64,000 nucleotides of DNA from an uncultured Oceanospirillales bacterium. GTDB taxonomy: Bacteria; Pseudomonadota; Gammaproteobacteria; Xanthomonadales; SZUA-36. The stretch spans positions 188,501-252,500 of the forward strand of contig CAJXKA010000003.1 of NCBI GenBank assembly GCA_913055655.1. Reading direction: 5' to 3'. The notes below the pieces were generated by a model. It did not search any database and was not told the origin of the DNA. It worked only from the letters and a program-made list of their open reading frames with translations. Below are positions 16,293 to 26,563 of the stretch, piece by piece (position 1 is the first letter of the stretch; every line of letters begins with the position of its first letter). The translations under genes were made by a program, and so were the position numbers.

Positions 16293-18389
16293 TTGAGCCT
16301 GTTCAACGAACTCAAACGCCGTAATGTCTTCAAGGTGGGCATCGCCTACGTGGTGGTCGCCTGGCTGATCCTGCAGGTGGCCGACATCGTCTTCGACGCC
16401 ATCGGCACGCCGCCGTGGGTGATGCAGACGCTGCTCGTCACCCTGGTCCTGGGGCTGGCCATCGCGGTGTTTTTCGCCTGGGCCTTTGAGCTCACACCTG
16501 AGGGCCTGAAACGCGAGAAGGACGTCGACCGCAGCCAGTCGATCACGAACCAGACCGGGCGCAAGCTGGATTTCGCCATCATCGGCCTTCTGGTGCTGGC
16601 GCTGGGATACTTCGTTTACGAGTCCCGGTTCATGGAGCGCGCCGGCGACAACGACACGACAGTTGCTTCGACTGCGCCGCGATCCGAACCGGCACCCAAC
16701 GCGCAGGCTGAACCAACTCCGGCCATCGACGCCCAGTCGATCGCGGTCCTGCCCTTCGCCAACCGCAGCCAGCGCGAAGACGACCTGTTTTTCACCGACG
16801 GCATCCACGACGACCTGCTCACGCAACTGGCCAAGATCGGCGGCCTGAAAGTGATTTCGCGCACCTCGGTGATGCAATACAAGGACACGCAGAAGCCGAT
16901 TCCGGAAATCGCGCAGGAACTCCGTGTCGGCACCATCCTGGAAGGCGGGGTCCAGCGTGCCGGCAACCGCATCCGCATTAATGCGCAGCTGATTGACGTG
17001 ACCCACGACCAGCACCTGTGGGCCGAGACGTTCGACCGCGAGATGTCGGTGGAAAACATCTTCGAGATCCAGTCGGAAATCACCCGCCAGATCGTCGCGG
17101 CGGTGCGCGGCGAACTGACCGAGGAGGAGCAGCGCGACCTGGGGCAGCTACCCACGGACAACATGGCCGCCTACGAGGCCTACCTGAAGGCGCAGGTGGC
17201 GCTGCACCGGCCGGACTACATTGTCGATAACTACATCGAGGCCGGGCACTGGGCCCGGCAGGCCGTGGACCTGGATCCCGGCTTCGCCCAGGCCTGGGCC
17301 ATCCTGGTGGAAACCAATGGCCAGTCCATCTGGATGGGCCAGGACAGCAGCCCGGCACGCTTTGAAGCCGCACGCGAGGCGCTGGAGAACGCCGAGCGGC
17401 TGGGCCCGGGGCTGGCCGAAACCGTTGCCGCCCGGGCCGAATACCAGTACCGGGTCGAGCAGGATTTCCAGGCCGCCGCGCAGACCTACGCACGCGCACT
17501 GGCCATGCGGCCGGGCGACGCGGAACTGCTGTTCCGGCTGGCGGTAGCGAAGCGCCGGACCCCCGACGTGGAAGGCGCCCTGGAGGCCATGCGCCGCGCC
17601 ATCGAACTGGACCCCAACAATGCCCGGGTACCCACCCTGCTGGTGGAAACCCTGGGCAACATGGCGCGATTCGAAGAGGCCGAGCCAACGGCCAGGGACC
17701 TGATCTTCCGGGCGCCGGACGCCCAGGATGCCAGGGCCACCCTCGCGGCCATCGAGATGTACAGCGGCCGGATCACCGAGGCGCGGGCAACGCTGGAACA
17801 GGTTTTGCCAAACGCCGGCGCCACTTACTACTTCACGCTGACAGAGTTGCCCTATTACGAGAAAGATTTCGAAAAGGCCATCGCGACCTGGAATTCGGCG
17901 CTGGTCCAGCGCGCGGTGAACAGCCGCGGGTTCATGGGCCACGATTATGCTGGCCGGGCCTGGGCCTGGCGCCTGCTGGGCCAGCACGAAACGGCGGTTT
18001 CCGAGGCCCGGAGGGGCATCGACGTGCTGCTGGCGCTGGAACCCACCGGCACCAACAACGACGCCTTCGAAATGACCACCCTGGCCGAACTCTACGCCCT
18101 GGCGGGCGATCACGAAGCGGCGCTCGGGGCATCTGCGCGAGCCGTGGCCCTGATGCCGAAGGAACAGGATTTCCTGTACGGCAGCTACATCGCCCAGGCA
18201 CGCGTCGGCACGCTGGCCCTGGCCGGCGATCGCGAGCAGGCCCTGGCCGAACTCGAGCAGGTGCTCAATGCCCCCTACCGCCCCGACAACCTGGCGATCT
18301 GGAACGACCCCCGCTGGGCCTTCATGAAAGACGACGATCGCTTCCGGGCCCTGGTGGCCCCAGGCGATGACATGGATCTGGATTTATGA
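16293..18389 (+). CDS. TolB-like/TPR membrane protein, array member 4
   Basis: A 698-residue protein. The start is TTG 16293, giving Met-Ser-Leu-Phe-Asn-Glu-Leu like the other members, with Shine-Dalgarno GGGGAG 9-10 nt upstream. The membrane module is almost the same as in member 5 (residues 6-38 differ only at K14R, I26V, I32V). However, the TolB-like domain (from QSIAVLPFANRSQ) is of the HDDLLTQLAKIGGLKVISRTSVMQY subtype shared with members 1 and 2, so the gene looks mosaic. TPR-like repeats are clear (AVDLDPGFAQAWAILVETNG, AIELDPNNARVPTLLVETLG). No cysteines. The stop overlaps the ATG of gene 5 (ATGA). Confidence 0.85.
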   Translation: MSLFNELKRRNVFKVGIAYVVVAWLILQVADIVFDAIGTPPWVMQTLLVTLVLGLAIAVFFAWAFELTPEGLKREKDVDRSQSITNQTGRKLDFAIIGLLVLALGYFVYESRFMERAGDNDTTVASTAPRSEPAPNAQAEPTPAIDAQSIAVLPFANRSQREDDLFFTDGIHDDLLTQLAKIGGLKVISRTSVMQYKDTQKPIPEIAQELRVGTILEGGVQRAGNRIRINAQLIDVTHDQHLWAETFDREMSVENIFEIQSEITRQIVAAVRGELTEEEQRDLGQLPTDNMAAYEAYLKAQVALHRPDYIVDNYIEAGHWARQAVDLDPGFAQAWAILVETNGQSIWMGQDSSPARFEAAREALENAERLGPGLAETVAARAEYQYRVEQDFQAAAQTYARALAMRPGDAELLFRLAVAKRRTPDVEGALEAMRRAIELDPNNARVPTLLVETLGNMARFEEAEPTARDLIFRAPDAQDARATLAAIEMYSGRITEARATLEQVLPNAGATYYFTLTELPYYEKDFEKAIATWNSALVQRAVNSRGFMGHDYAGRAWAWRLLGQHETAVSEARRGIDVLLALEPTGTNNDAFEMTTLAELYALAGDHEAALGASARAVALMPKEQDFLYGSYIAQARVGTLALAGDREQALAELEQVLNAPYRPDNLAIWNDPRWAFMKDDDRFRALVAPGDDMDLDL

Positions 18390-20587
18390 GTTTTGTTGAA
18401 GAACTGAAACGCCGCAACGTATTCCGCGTGGGCATCGCCTACGTGGTCGTCGCCTGGCTGGTCCTGCAGGTGGCTGACGTGGTATTCGACGCCATCGGTT
18501 CTCCGGACTGGGTGATGAAGACACTGCTGGTGATCCTGGCGATCGGCCTGGTGTTTGCCATCATCTTCGCCTGGGCCTTCGAGCTGACGCCCGAGGGCAT
18601 CAAGCGCGAACACCAGGTGGACCGTGCGACATCCATCACCCACACCACCGGCCGCAAGCTGGATCGCGTCATCATCGGTGTGCTGGTCCTGGCGCTTGGC
18701 TACTTCGCGTGGGACAAGTTCCTGCGGGGTGAGCAGCCGACCATGGCCGGCGTAGAGAACGTACCGTCGGTCACCGAATCCTCACCAGACTCAACACCCG
18801 AGGCGGAACTGGAAAAATCCATCGCCGTGCTGCCCTTCGTCAACATGAGCGCCGACACTGACAACGAGTATTTCTCCGACGGTCTGTCTGAAGAGCTGCT
18901 GAACCTGCTGGCCAAGGTCGACGGCCTGAAAGTGGCCGCGCGCACCTCGTCGTTCAAGTTCAAGGGTGCCGAGGCCGGTATCGACGAGATCGGCCAGGCG
19001 CTCAACGTGGCGACCATCCTCGAAGGCTCGGTGCGCAAATCCGGCAACCAGGCCCGCATCACCGCGCAGCTGATCAAGGTCGACGACGGCTTCCACTTGT
19101 GGTCGGAAACCTACGATCGCGAGCTGGACAACATCTTCGAAGTACAGGACGAAATCGCCAGCGCCATTGTCGACGCGCTGAAGCTGCCGCTGCTGGGCAC
19201 GGAGGACACGGCCGTCGCCAGTCATGCCACCGCCAGCTTCGAAGCCTACGACCTGTACCTGCTGGGCCGCCACCACCTGCGCCAGATCAACGCCGAGTCC
19301 TTCCACCGGGCGGCTGACTTCTTCACCCGCGCCGTGGCGCTGGACGAGAACTACGCGCCGGCCTGGGCCGGCCTGGCCGAGGCCTACATGGGCCAGGCCG
19401 ACTACGGCGGCCTCGGCATGAACGAGGCCATCGAACTCTCGAGCGCCGCGCTGGACAGGGCACAGGCCATCGCGCCGGAGATGGCGGAAGCCCGTAACGC
19501 GCGGGCCATTCTGCTTTCCTACCAGGGCCGGCGGGCAGACGCGCAAAAAGAGGCCGAAGCCGTTCTCGCAACCGACCCCGACAATATCGACGCCATACAT
19601 AACCTGGCGTCCGCGCTTGGAACCTCAGACCCGGAACGCACCGCCGAGCTGGCGGATCGGGCCATGGCACTGGACCCCCTTTCGGAAAACTCGCGCCAAT
19701 TGGCCGTCTGGGGGGCGTATTCCCGCGGCGGATACGCCAGCGCCGAAGGCCTGCTCAGGAAACTCTTGATCGATGAGCCGGACAACCCGGGGCTCTACGA
19801 ATCCTGGGCCACGCTCGCCGGCTCCAGGGGCAAGACCGATATCGCCATCGAAAAGATGACTCGGGTGCATGAACTTCGCCCCGGTGACACCTTTCCGGCG
19901 ATGCAGGTCATGTTCTATCACCTGCAGGTCGGGGACCGGGAAACGGCGGCCACATGGCGGGATCGCGCCATCGAGCGCGGCCCGCAGACGCGATGGTCCA
20001 TGATCAGTCGATCGGCCATCCGGTACTACGACGGCAACCTCGAGACCCTGGCCACCGAGCTCAACGACCAGGTGCAGAATAGCCCCAACGTCGTGCCGGG
20101 AATACTCGAGTTCCACGCCCAGGTGCTGGCCCGGCTCGGTCGTCCGGAGGATGCGCGGCACCAGGTTCGACGGGCGGTAGATATGTTTAGCGACAGCGCG
20201 TCCGACGTGCCGAGCGACGAAGAAGCTGACGCCAGCGCCCTGCTCGCCCTGCTGCTTGAGGACGGCCCGGAACGCCAGCGCCTGATCGATCGGGTACGGG
20301 AACGCGAACAGCACCTGCGAACCCATTTCCCGGAGGAGCCGTCGGGCCCCTTCCAGTCAGCCGTCATCGCCAGCCTGGAAAACCGCCGCGACGACATGTA
20401 TGCCGCTTTCGACGAGTTCGTCGAACACGACGGCCACGGCGCAACCTGGATCCAGGCGAACCCGATCTTCGCGCAGTGGCACGATGACCCGATGTTCCGC
20501 GAGGTCATCGGCAGGATCAACGCCTCCTCCAGGGCCATGCGCGAAAAGATCGCGGCCGCACAAACAGACATGACCGCTTCAGGATAA
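18386..20587 (+). CDS. TolB-like/TPR membrane protein, array member 5
   Basis: A 733-residue protein with an ATGA overlap with gene 4. The N-terminal module (VEELKRRNVFRVGIAYVVVA, FELTPEGIKREHQVDRA, TGRKLDRVII) closely matches member 4. After a Ser/Pro/Glu-rich linker, the TolB-like domain (KSIAVLPFVNMSADTDNEYF) is of the SDGLSEELLNLLAKVDGLKVAARTSSF subtype, close to members 3 and 6. The long C-terminal half contains TPR-like units (AVALDENYAPAWAGLAEAY; AMALDPLSENSRQLAVWGAY) and ends in a charged segment. No cysteines. The stop is 3 bp before gene 6. Confidence 0.85.
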   Translation: MSFVEELKRRNVFRVGIAYVVVAWLVLQVADVVFDAIGSPDWVMKTLLVILAIGLVFAIIFAWAFELTPEGIKREHQVDRATSITHTTGRKLDRVIIGVLVLALGYFAWDKFLRGEQPTMAGVENVPSVTESSPDSTPEAELEKSIAVLPFVNMSADTDNEYFSDGLSEELLNLLAKVDGLKVAARTSSFKFKGAEAGIDEIGQALNVATILEGSVRKSGNQARITAQLIKVDDGFHLWSETYDRELDNIFEVQDEIASAIVDALKLPLLGTEDTAVASHATASFEAYDLYLLGRHHLRQINAESFHRAADFFTRAVALDENYAPAWAGLAEAYMGQADYGGLGMNEAIELSSAALDRAQAIAPEMAEARNARAILLSYQGRRADAQKEAEAVLATDPDNIDAIHNLASALGTSDPERTAELADRAMALDPLSENSRQLAVWGAYSRGGYASAEGLLRKLLIDEPDNPGLYESWATLAGSRGKTDIAIEKMTRVHELRPGDTFPAMQVMFYHLQVGDRETAATWRDRAIERGPQTRWSMISRSAIRYYDGNLETLATELNDQVQNSPNVVPGILEFHAQVLARLGRPEDARHQVRRAVDMFSDSASDVPSDEEADASALLALLLEDGPERQRLIDRVREREQHLRTHFPEEPSGPFQSAVIASLENRRDDMYAAFDEFVEHDGHGATWIQANPIFAQWHDDPMFREVIGRINASSRAMREKIAAAQTDMTASG

Positions 20588-20590
20588 TCC

Positions 20591-22858
20591 ATGAGCTTCA
20601 TCGCCGAACTGAAAAGAAGAAACGTCATCCGGGTGGCGCTCGCCTACCTGCTGATCGCCTGGGTGCTGCTGCAGGCCGCGGACTTTGCGCTCGACCTGAT
20701 CGACGCACCGAACTGGGTGATCCAGGTGCTGTTCATGTTGGCGGCGCTCGGGTTGCCCGCGGTGATGGTGTTCAGCTGGGTGTTTGAGATGACGCCGGAG
20801 GGCCTGAAACGCGAGCACGAAGTCGATCGCACGCAATCGATCACGCCGCAGACCGGCCAGAAGCTGAATCGCGTGATCATTGGCGCGCTGACGCTTGCGG
20901 TGGCGTACCTTCTGGTGGACAAACTGGTGCTGCAGGATCGGGCGAGCCGTCCGGCCGAACGCGTGGCCACGACGTCAGCCATCGAACAAGACGCGGGCGC
21001 AAGCCTCGTCGAGGCGGCCGACGCGGCGGCGCCGAAAAAACCCTCCGTGGCCGTGCTGCCGTTCGTCAACATGTCCGGACAATCGGACAATGAGTATTTT
21101 TCCGACGGCCTGACCGAAACCCTGCTGCACATGCTGGCGCAGCTGCCCGACCTGCAGGTCGCGGCCCGCACCTCGTCGTTTGCGTTCAAGGGCCAGAACA
21201 AGAGCGTGGATGAAATTGCCAGCGTACTGGGTGTCGCCCATATCCTTGAAGGCAGTGTGCAGCGTGCCGGCGACAAGATCCGCGTCACCGCCCAGCTGAT
21301 CAAGGCGGATGATGGCTTCCACCTGTGGTCAGAAACCTACGACCGTGACCTGACCGACATCTTCGCCATCCAGGATGAGATCGCCACCGACGTGGCCCGC
21401 TCACTGGACGCCTCCCTGCTGGGCAACGACGAAAACCTGCATGGCGTGGATACCCATGACACGGCCGCCTACGACATTTACCTGCAAGCCCTGGAGCAGC
21501 AGGCGCTGGGGACTTATGCCAGCCTGCCGATCGCGGAATCGCTGTTCAAGGACGCCCTGGCCCGGGACCCCGATTTTATCGATGCCAAGCTGGGGCTGGT
21601 CCGCAATTACCAGGCCAAGACCACTACCGGGCTGATCGACCCGGACCTGGCCTGGTCAATGTCCGAACCCCTGCTGCAACAGGTTCTGGCGAAAGAGCCC
21701 GATAACCCCACTGCGCAGTTACTGGAAGCCAGTTTCTCATTCATGCCCGGGTTTGAGCTGGACGCCAATATCATTCCGGCCGCCCTGGATCGCGCACGCA
21801 GCCTGTTACCGCTGGCACCCACAGAGAGTTACATCCGCTCATTCGCGGCGATCATGGCGTACTTTTTCGTGGACGACCCCCGCACCCCCCTGGACCTGCT
21901 GGACGCCGGCCTGAAAATTGACCCGCTCGAACCCGAACTGCTGAGCGTCAAAGGCTGGGTCCTGCTGCAGATGGACCGGCACGAGGAATCGGAAACCTGG
22001 CTCATGAAGGCCTATGAACAGGCCCCGAATGACCCCAACGTTCTTTCCAGGATAGGCGACCTCAAGTTCGCCACCGGCGAACTTGCAGCCGAACTCGACT
22101 GGTGGCGTAGAGCAATGGATGCCGATCCGCGCGACCACGAACTGGCTGCAGAACTGGCTTCCCGGTTCTACCAGCTCGGACTGGTCGAGGAAGGTGATCG
22201 CTGGACCAACCGCGTGCTGTCACTGGCGCCACGGTCACCCGTCGGTCGCAGGGTAGAACTGGAGCGCGCCGTAGCCCGTGGAGACGACGCCCAGGCCCTG
22301 GTCCTGGCCAGGTCCATGATTGAGGATAATGTGGCGTTTCGCCATGACAGCTACACCACCGCCGTTTTTACCTACGCCGACATCATGACTACGCAGGATC
22401 GGGTACGTGAAGGCTTCGACTACTTCGTCGACCAACGACCGGAAGCCATGGCCTTTGATGGCAAGACCTATTCGTTGAACGAAGCCATGACGGTCCTGGC
22501 ATCGCTCGAATGGCTGCCGCTGATCCACGACCGTGACGACATCCAGGCGGTATGGGCCAACGCTGCCCAGACTTTTGACCATAGCCTGCCGCGATGGCGG
22601 AAGAACCCCGCATTGATGGTCCAGGCCCGGATGCTGGAAGGCGATCTCGACGCCGCAAAGGCCATCGTCCTTGACGACCTGTTGGGCCGGCCTGCTGCAC
22701 TCAACCTGGACGTCCCTGACATGCTTGCCCGGCCGTTTTATGCGCCAATCGCTTCCGACCCGGACGTTCAGGCGGCGCTGGCCAAACTCGACCGCCAGAT
22801 TGACGGCCTGCGCGTCGAAGTACGCGAGATTCTGCTGGAACCCGAATGGAACCCCTGA
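20591..22858 (+). CDS. TolB-like/TPR membrane protein, array member 6
   Basis: A 755-residue protein, the longest member. N-terminal module IAELKRRNVIRVALAYLLIA, FEMTPEGLKREHEVDRT, TGQKLNRVII. The TolB-like domain starts PSVAVLPFVNMSGQSDNEYF and reads DGLTETLLHMLAQLPDLQVAARTSSFAFKG, EGSVQRAGDKIRVTAQLIKADDGFHLWSETYDRDLTDIFAIQDEIA in outline. The C-terminal half has TPR-like helices (GLKIDPLEPELLSVKGWVLL; AYEQAPNDPNVLSRIGDLKF) with long aromatic-rich stretches after them. No cysteines. It ends 19 bp before gene 7, and a GGAGCGGCGG Shine-Dalgarno for gene 7 lies in that gap. Confidence 0.85.
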   Translation: MSFIAELKRRNVIRVALAYLLIAWVLLQAADFALDLIDAPNWVIQVLFMLAALGLPAVMVFSWVFEMTPEGLKREHEVDRTQSITPQTGQKLNRVIIGALTLAVAYLLVDKLVLQDRASRPAERVATTSAIEQDAGASLVEAADAAAPKKPSVAVLPFVNMSGQSDNEYFSDGLTETLLHMLAQLPDLQVAARTSSFAFKGQNKSVDEIASVLGVAHILEGSVQRAGDKIRVTAQLIKADDGFHLWSETYDRDLTDIFAIQDEIATDVARSLDASLLGNDENLHGVDTHDTAAYDIYLQALEQQALGTYASLPIAESLFKDALARDPDFIDAKLGLVRNYQAKTTTGLIDPDLAWSMSEPLLQQVLAKEPDNPTAQLLEASFSFMPGFELDANIIPAALDRARSLLPLAPTESYIRSFAAIMAYFFVDDPRTPLDLLDAGLKIDPLEPELLSVKGWVLLQMDRHEESETWLMKAYEQAPNDPNVLSRIGDLKFATGELAAELDWWRRAMDADPRDHELAAELASRFYQLGLVEEGDRWTNRVLSLAPRSPVGRRVELERAVARGDDAQALVLARSMIEDNVAFRHDSYTTAVFTYADIMTTQDRVREGFDYFVDQRPEAMAFDGKTYSLNEAMTVLASLEWLPLIHDRDDIQAVWANAAQTFDHSLPRWRKNPALMVQARMLEGDLDAAKAIVLDDLLGRPAALNLDVPDMLARPFYAPIASDPDVQAALAKLDRQIDGLRVEVREILLEPEWNP

Positions 22859-22877
22859 CCCACACCCGGAGCGGCGG

Positions 22878-24683
22878 ATGAGCCTGTTCTCCGAGCTCAA
22901 ACGCCGTAACGTCATCCGCGTGGGCATCGCCTACGTGCTGATGGCGTGGGTACTGCTGCAGGGCGCGGATTTCGCCCTGGACCTGATCGGTGCGCCCGAG
23001 TGGGTCATCCGGGCGCTGGCCGTGGTGATTGCCATCGGGCTGCCAATTACGCTGTTTTTCGCCTGGGCGTTCGAGATGACGCCGGAAGGCATCAAGCGCG
23101 ACCACGAGGTCGACCGCAGCCAGTCCATTGCGCCGCAGACCGGCCGCAAGCTGGACCGGGCGATCATCGTGTTCCTGGCCGTCGCGCTGGTGCTGGTGCT
23201 GGCCGAGCGGTTTTTCCTGGCTGGCGAACCGGCACCCGCCACACCTGGAGTCGATTCGGCACAGGTGCCCGCAGGCGAGCCAAACGCAGAAGCCGCCTAT
23301 GTTGAGAAATCCGTCGCCGTGCTGGCGTTCGAAAACATGTCGCCGGACCCCGAGAACGAGTTTTTCGCCGACGGCATTTCCGAAGAAATCCTGAACGTAC
23401 TCGCCGGCATCGAGGACCTGCGTGTCATCGCGCGCACCTCGGCGTTCTCGTTCAAGGGGTCCGGCGCGACCATCGCCGAGATCGCCGGACAGCTGGACGT
23501 GGCCTATGTGCTCGAGGGCAGCGTCCGACGCGCCGGCAACCGGGTCAGGGTCACCGCCCAGCTGATCGAGACCGGGAGCGAATCGCACCTGTGGTCGGAT
23601 ACTTACGACCGTGACCTGGACGACATCTTCGCGGTGCAGGACGAAATTGCCCGTGCCATCACCCGGGAGTTGCAATTGCAGTTGACCCCCGCACAGGAAG
23701 ACCTTCTGGTGGCGCAGCCCACGGACAACCTGGAGGCCTACAACAAGTACCTGCAGGGCCGCCAGCTGTGGCACAGCCGCGGCCCGCAGAACCTGCAGGC
23801 CGCCGCCATTTTGTTACAGGACGCGGTCGAACTCGACCCGGGCTTCGCCGAGGCCTGGGCCGCGCTGGCCGATACCTGGCTGCTGATCCCGGAATATTCC
23901 CCGACCCGCTCACTGGAGACCATCCCGCCTGCCCGTGACGCCGTCAACCGGGCGCTGGAATTGAAACCCGGCATGCCCCAGGCCCTGACAACCCGGGCCT
24001 ACATCCGGTTCATGTACGACTTCGACTGGGACAACGCGGCGCGGGACTTCGAGCGGGCCATCGAACTCGATCCCGACTACCCCACGGCACAACAGTGGTA
24101 TGGCGAGTACCTGGCGGTCCGAAACCGGGATACCGACGCGGCCCTGGCGCAGTTTCGCAAGGCCGCCCAGATGGATCCACTGGCGCCGGTGATGTGGAAC
24201 GTGTCCGGGTGGGTCGCCGCGCAGGCGGGCAGACTGGAGGAGAGCAACCGGTATTACGAGCGCGCCCTCGAGATCGAACCCGGATTCCTGGCGGCCTACG
24301 CCAACCTGACCCTCAACTATATCCAGCTGGGTGAATATGAACACGCCCGCGAGATGTGGGTGCGCGCAGCGGCCCTGGGCGAATTCGACACCGAAGATGG
24401 CTTCAATCTTATCGAAGCCATGCATAATCCCACGGCCAGGCAGGCCTACATCGAAGGCCTCCCGACCAACCCCAACTGGCGCAGCGGCGCGGTCGATCGT
24501 GCGTTCGTGTACATGCTGCTGGGCGAAGAGGAGCGGGCGCTGGCTGATCTCGAACGCGGCCTGGAGGTTGGTGATCCCTACGCCGTGCACGCCGGCCGGA
24601 TGGTGATCTACGACCCGCTGCGCGACGACCCGCGCTTCCAGGCGCACCTGGCGAAAATGAACCTGTGGCCCCCAGAAGGTTGA
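22878..24683 (+). CDS. TolB-like/TPR membrane protein, array member 7
   Basis: A 601-residue protein. ATG 22878 gives MSLFSELKRRNVIRVGIAY; the frame is open further upstream inside gene 6 but lacks homology there. The first 48 residues differ from member 8 at only four positions. The TolB-like domain starts KSVAVLAFENMSPDPENEFF with DGISEEILNVLAGIEDLRVIARTSAFSFKG. The C-terminal part carries the clearest TPRs of the array: AVELDPGFAEAWAALADTW, AIELDPDYPTAQQWYGEYL, AAQMDPLAPVMWNVSGWVA and ALEIEPGFLAAYANLTLNY. It ends with DPLRDDPRFQAHLAKM, a tail common in TolB-like/TPR proteins. No cysteines. The gap to gene 8 is 1 bp. Confidence 0.87.
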   Translation: MSLFSELKRRNVIRVGIAYVLMAWVLLQGADFALDLIGAPEWVIRALAVVIAIGLPITLFFAWAFEMTPEGIKRDHEVDRSQSIAPQTGRKLDRAIIVFLAVALVLVLAERFFLAGEPAPATPGVDSAQVPAGEPNAEAAYVEKSVAVLAFENMSPDPENEFFADGISEEILNVLAGIEDLRVIARTSAFSFKGSGATIAEIAGQLDVAYVLEGSVRRAGNRVRVTAQLIETGSESHLWSDTYDRDLDDIFAVQDEIARAITRELQLQLTPAQEDLLVAQPTDNLEAYNKYLQGRQLWHSRGPQNLQAAAILLQDAVELDPGFAEAWAALADTWLLIPEYSPTRSLETIPPARDAVNRALELKPGMPQALTTRAYIRFMYDFDWDNAARDFERAIELDPDYPTAQQWYGEYLAVRNRDTDAALAQFRKAAQMDPLAPVMWNVSGWVAAQAGRLEESNRYYERALEIEPGFLAAYANLTLNYIQLGEYEHAREMWVRAAALGEFDTEDGFNLIEAMHNPTARQAYIEGLPTNPNWRSGAVDRAFVYMLLGEEERALADLERGLEVGDPYAVHAGRMVIYDPLRDDPRFQAHLAKMNLWPPEG

Positions 24684-24684
24684 C

Positions 24685-26559
24685 GTGAGCCTCTTCAGCG
24701 AACTCAAGCGCCGCAACGTCATTCGCGTGGCCATCGCTTACCTGCTGATGGGCTGGGTGGTGTTGCAGGGTGCTGACTTCGCCCTTGACCTGATCGGCGC
24801 GCCGGAGTGGGTGATCCGCGCGCTGGCAATTGTCGCCCTGGTCGGCCTGCCGTTTGCGCTGGCGTTTTCCTGGGCCTTCGAGATGACGCCGGAGGGCATC
24901 AAGCGCGAAGCCGAGGTCAATCGTGATGAATCCATCGCGCCGGCGACCGGCCAGAAGCTGAACGGCATGATCATCGCGCTGCTGGTACTGGCGGTGGCGC
25001 TGCTGCTGGTTGACCGTTACCGCGCGCCCCGGACCGACGCAACGGCTGTCAGCCCCACGGCGGCATCGCCTGGTCAGCCGTCGGTGGCTGAGCCAACCGG
25101 TGCCGCAGCTTCACAGCGTTCGGTCGCCGTGTTGCCGTTTCGCGCCATGTCCAGCGGCGAGGACGACGAGTATTTCGCTGACGGACTGACCGAGGAAATC
25201 CTGAACTCGCTGGCACAGGTGCCCGGCCTGTCAGTCACCTCGCGCACCTCGGCGTTCTACTTCAAGGACAAGGACCTGCCGATCGCGAAAATTGCCGAAC
25301 AGCTCGGCGTGGCGCACGTCGTAGAGGGTTCGGTTCGCCGCTCCGGTGACCGCCTGCGCGTGACCGCCCAGCTGATCCGCACAGAAGACGACACCCACCT
25401 GTGGTCAAACAACTACGACAGCACGGATGCCGATGCCATCGAGGTGCAGGAAGACATCGCGCGGCAGATCGCCGAAACACTCAACGTCTTTCTCGACGAC
25501 GACACACTGGCGCGGATGCGGCGCGCCGGCATTCGTGATGTCGACGCGTTCATCGAGTATGCCCGGGGCGTCGACATGCATATCGAGGCGCACGGTCACG
25601 ACGACCAGCTGGAAATGCTCGAAGCGGCGAACGCCCACATGGCCACGGCCATCGAAGCCGCACCCGGTTTCAGCGCGGCCTGGGTGTTTTACTCCGACTA
25701 CTACACCCACCTGCTCGTGGACGCCGCGATGGGCGAACTGCGGCCCCGACCCGATGCGACCGTGCTGGAAGCGGCACAGGCCGAAGCCGAAAACGCCTTC
25801 CAGCAGGCTGCGCGACACGCCCCTAATGCCGGTGTTCGCGCCGCCGCGGAACTGGACCTCGCCATCCTTCGGGGTGACGCCGAGGCCTGGCGCCCCCTGC
25901 TGGACGCCATGCTAAACGCCGACGGCTGCCTGGACTATGTCTGGGCGCACCTGCTCGGCCTCTACCCGGAGTTCCGCGACCGCTATGCCGAACTGCTGGA
26001 GCGCCTGGTCAGGTGTGACCCCATGGCAATCAACAACTGGGGCGACCTCGTGGAAGTGCGCATCGCCCAGGGCCGCCCGGAAGACGCGCTGAAGCTGTAT
26101 GAGCGGTTTCCGTCCGAAGGCAATGATCTCATCACGTCCAGCGAAATCCATGCACTGCTGGCGCTGGGCCGGGCCGAGGCGGCGGAGTCGGTGGCCGCCA
26201 TTGACATGACCAGCGATGGCAGTCGCTACGTGGCAAAAATGCTCATCGCCGCCACGAAGGGCGACGCGGACCGTGTACTCGCGCTCCGCGACGACATGCT
26301 GAAAAACATGCCCATCAACGATTTCCGCGCCCTGTTGATTGCCGCCTGGGTCGGCGACCGTGCTGCCGCCAATGGCCTGGCGGCGCGTATCGACGCCCAA
26401 CCCATGGGGCACCTGGCCCTGATGATCTCCCTGGTATGGTGCAACTGCGGTGCCCCTTTTGAACTTGGCGCCGCGCCACGGCTGGCGGAAATCTGGCAAC
26501 GGGCCGGCCTGCCCTGGCCCATTGACCCTGTTATCGAATTCCCGCTGAAGGACTGGTGA
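24685..26559 (+). CDS. TolB-like membrane protein with four-Cys C-terminal domain, array member 8
   Basis: A 624-residue protein with a GTG start 1 bp after the gene 7 stop. The membrane module is nearly that of member 7 (SELKRRNVIRVAIAYLLMGW; FEMTPEGIKREAEVNRD; TGQKLNGMII). The TolB-like domain starts RSVAVLPFRAMSSGEDDEYF, with DGLTEEILNSLAQVPGLSVTSRTSAFYF. Unlike members 1-7, the C-terminal 340 residues show few canonical TPRs and instead match member 9. Exactly four cysteines occur (DGCLDY, VRCDPM, WCNCGAPF), all shared in position with member 9, and the protein ends in PWPIDPVIEFPLKDW. This forms a subfamily, probably disulfide-bonded outside the cytoplasm. Confidence 0.85.
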   Translation: MSLFSELKRRNVIRVAIAYLLMGWVVLQGADFALDLIGAPEWVIRALAIVALVGLPFALAFSWAFEMTPEGIKREAEVNRDESIAPATGQKLNGMIIALLVLAVALLLVDRYRAPRTDATAVSPTAASPGQPSVAEPTGAAASQRSVAVLPFRAMSSGEDDEYFADGLTEEILNSLAQVPGLSVTSRTSAFYFKDKDLPIAKIAEQLGVAHVVEGSVRRSGDRLRVTAQLIRTEDDTHLWSNNYDSTDADAIEVQEDIARQIAETLNVFLDDDTLARMRRAGIRDVDAFIEYARGVDMHIEAHGHDDQLEMLEAANAHMATAIEAAPGFSAAWVFYSDYYTHLLVDAAMGELRPRPDATVLEAAQAEAENAFQQAARHAPNAGVRAAAELDLAILRGDAEAWRPLLDAMLNADGCLDYVWAHLLGLYPEFRDRYAELLERLVRCDPMAINNWGDLVEVRIAQGRPEDALKLYERFPSEGNDLITSSEIHALLALGRAEAAESVAAIDMTSDGSRYVAKMLIAATKGDADRVLALRDDMLKNMPINDFRALLIAAWVGDRAAANGLAARIDAQPMGHLALMISLVWCNCGAPFELGAAPRLAEIWQRAGLPWPIDPVIEFPLKDW

Positions 26560-26563
26560 CCGA

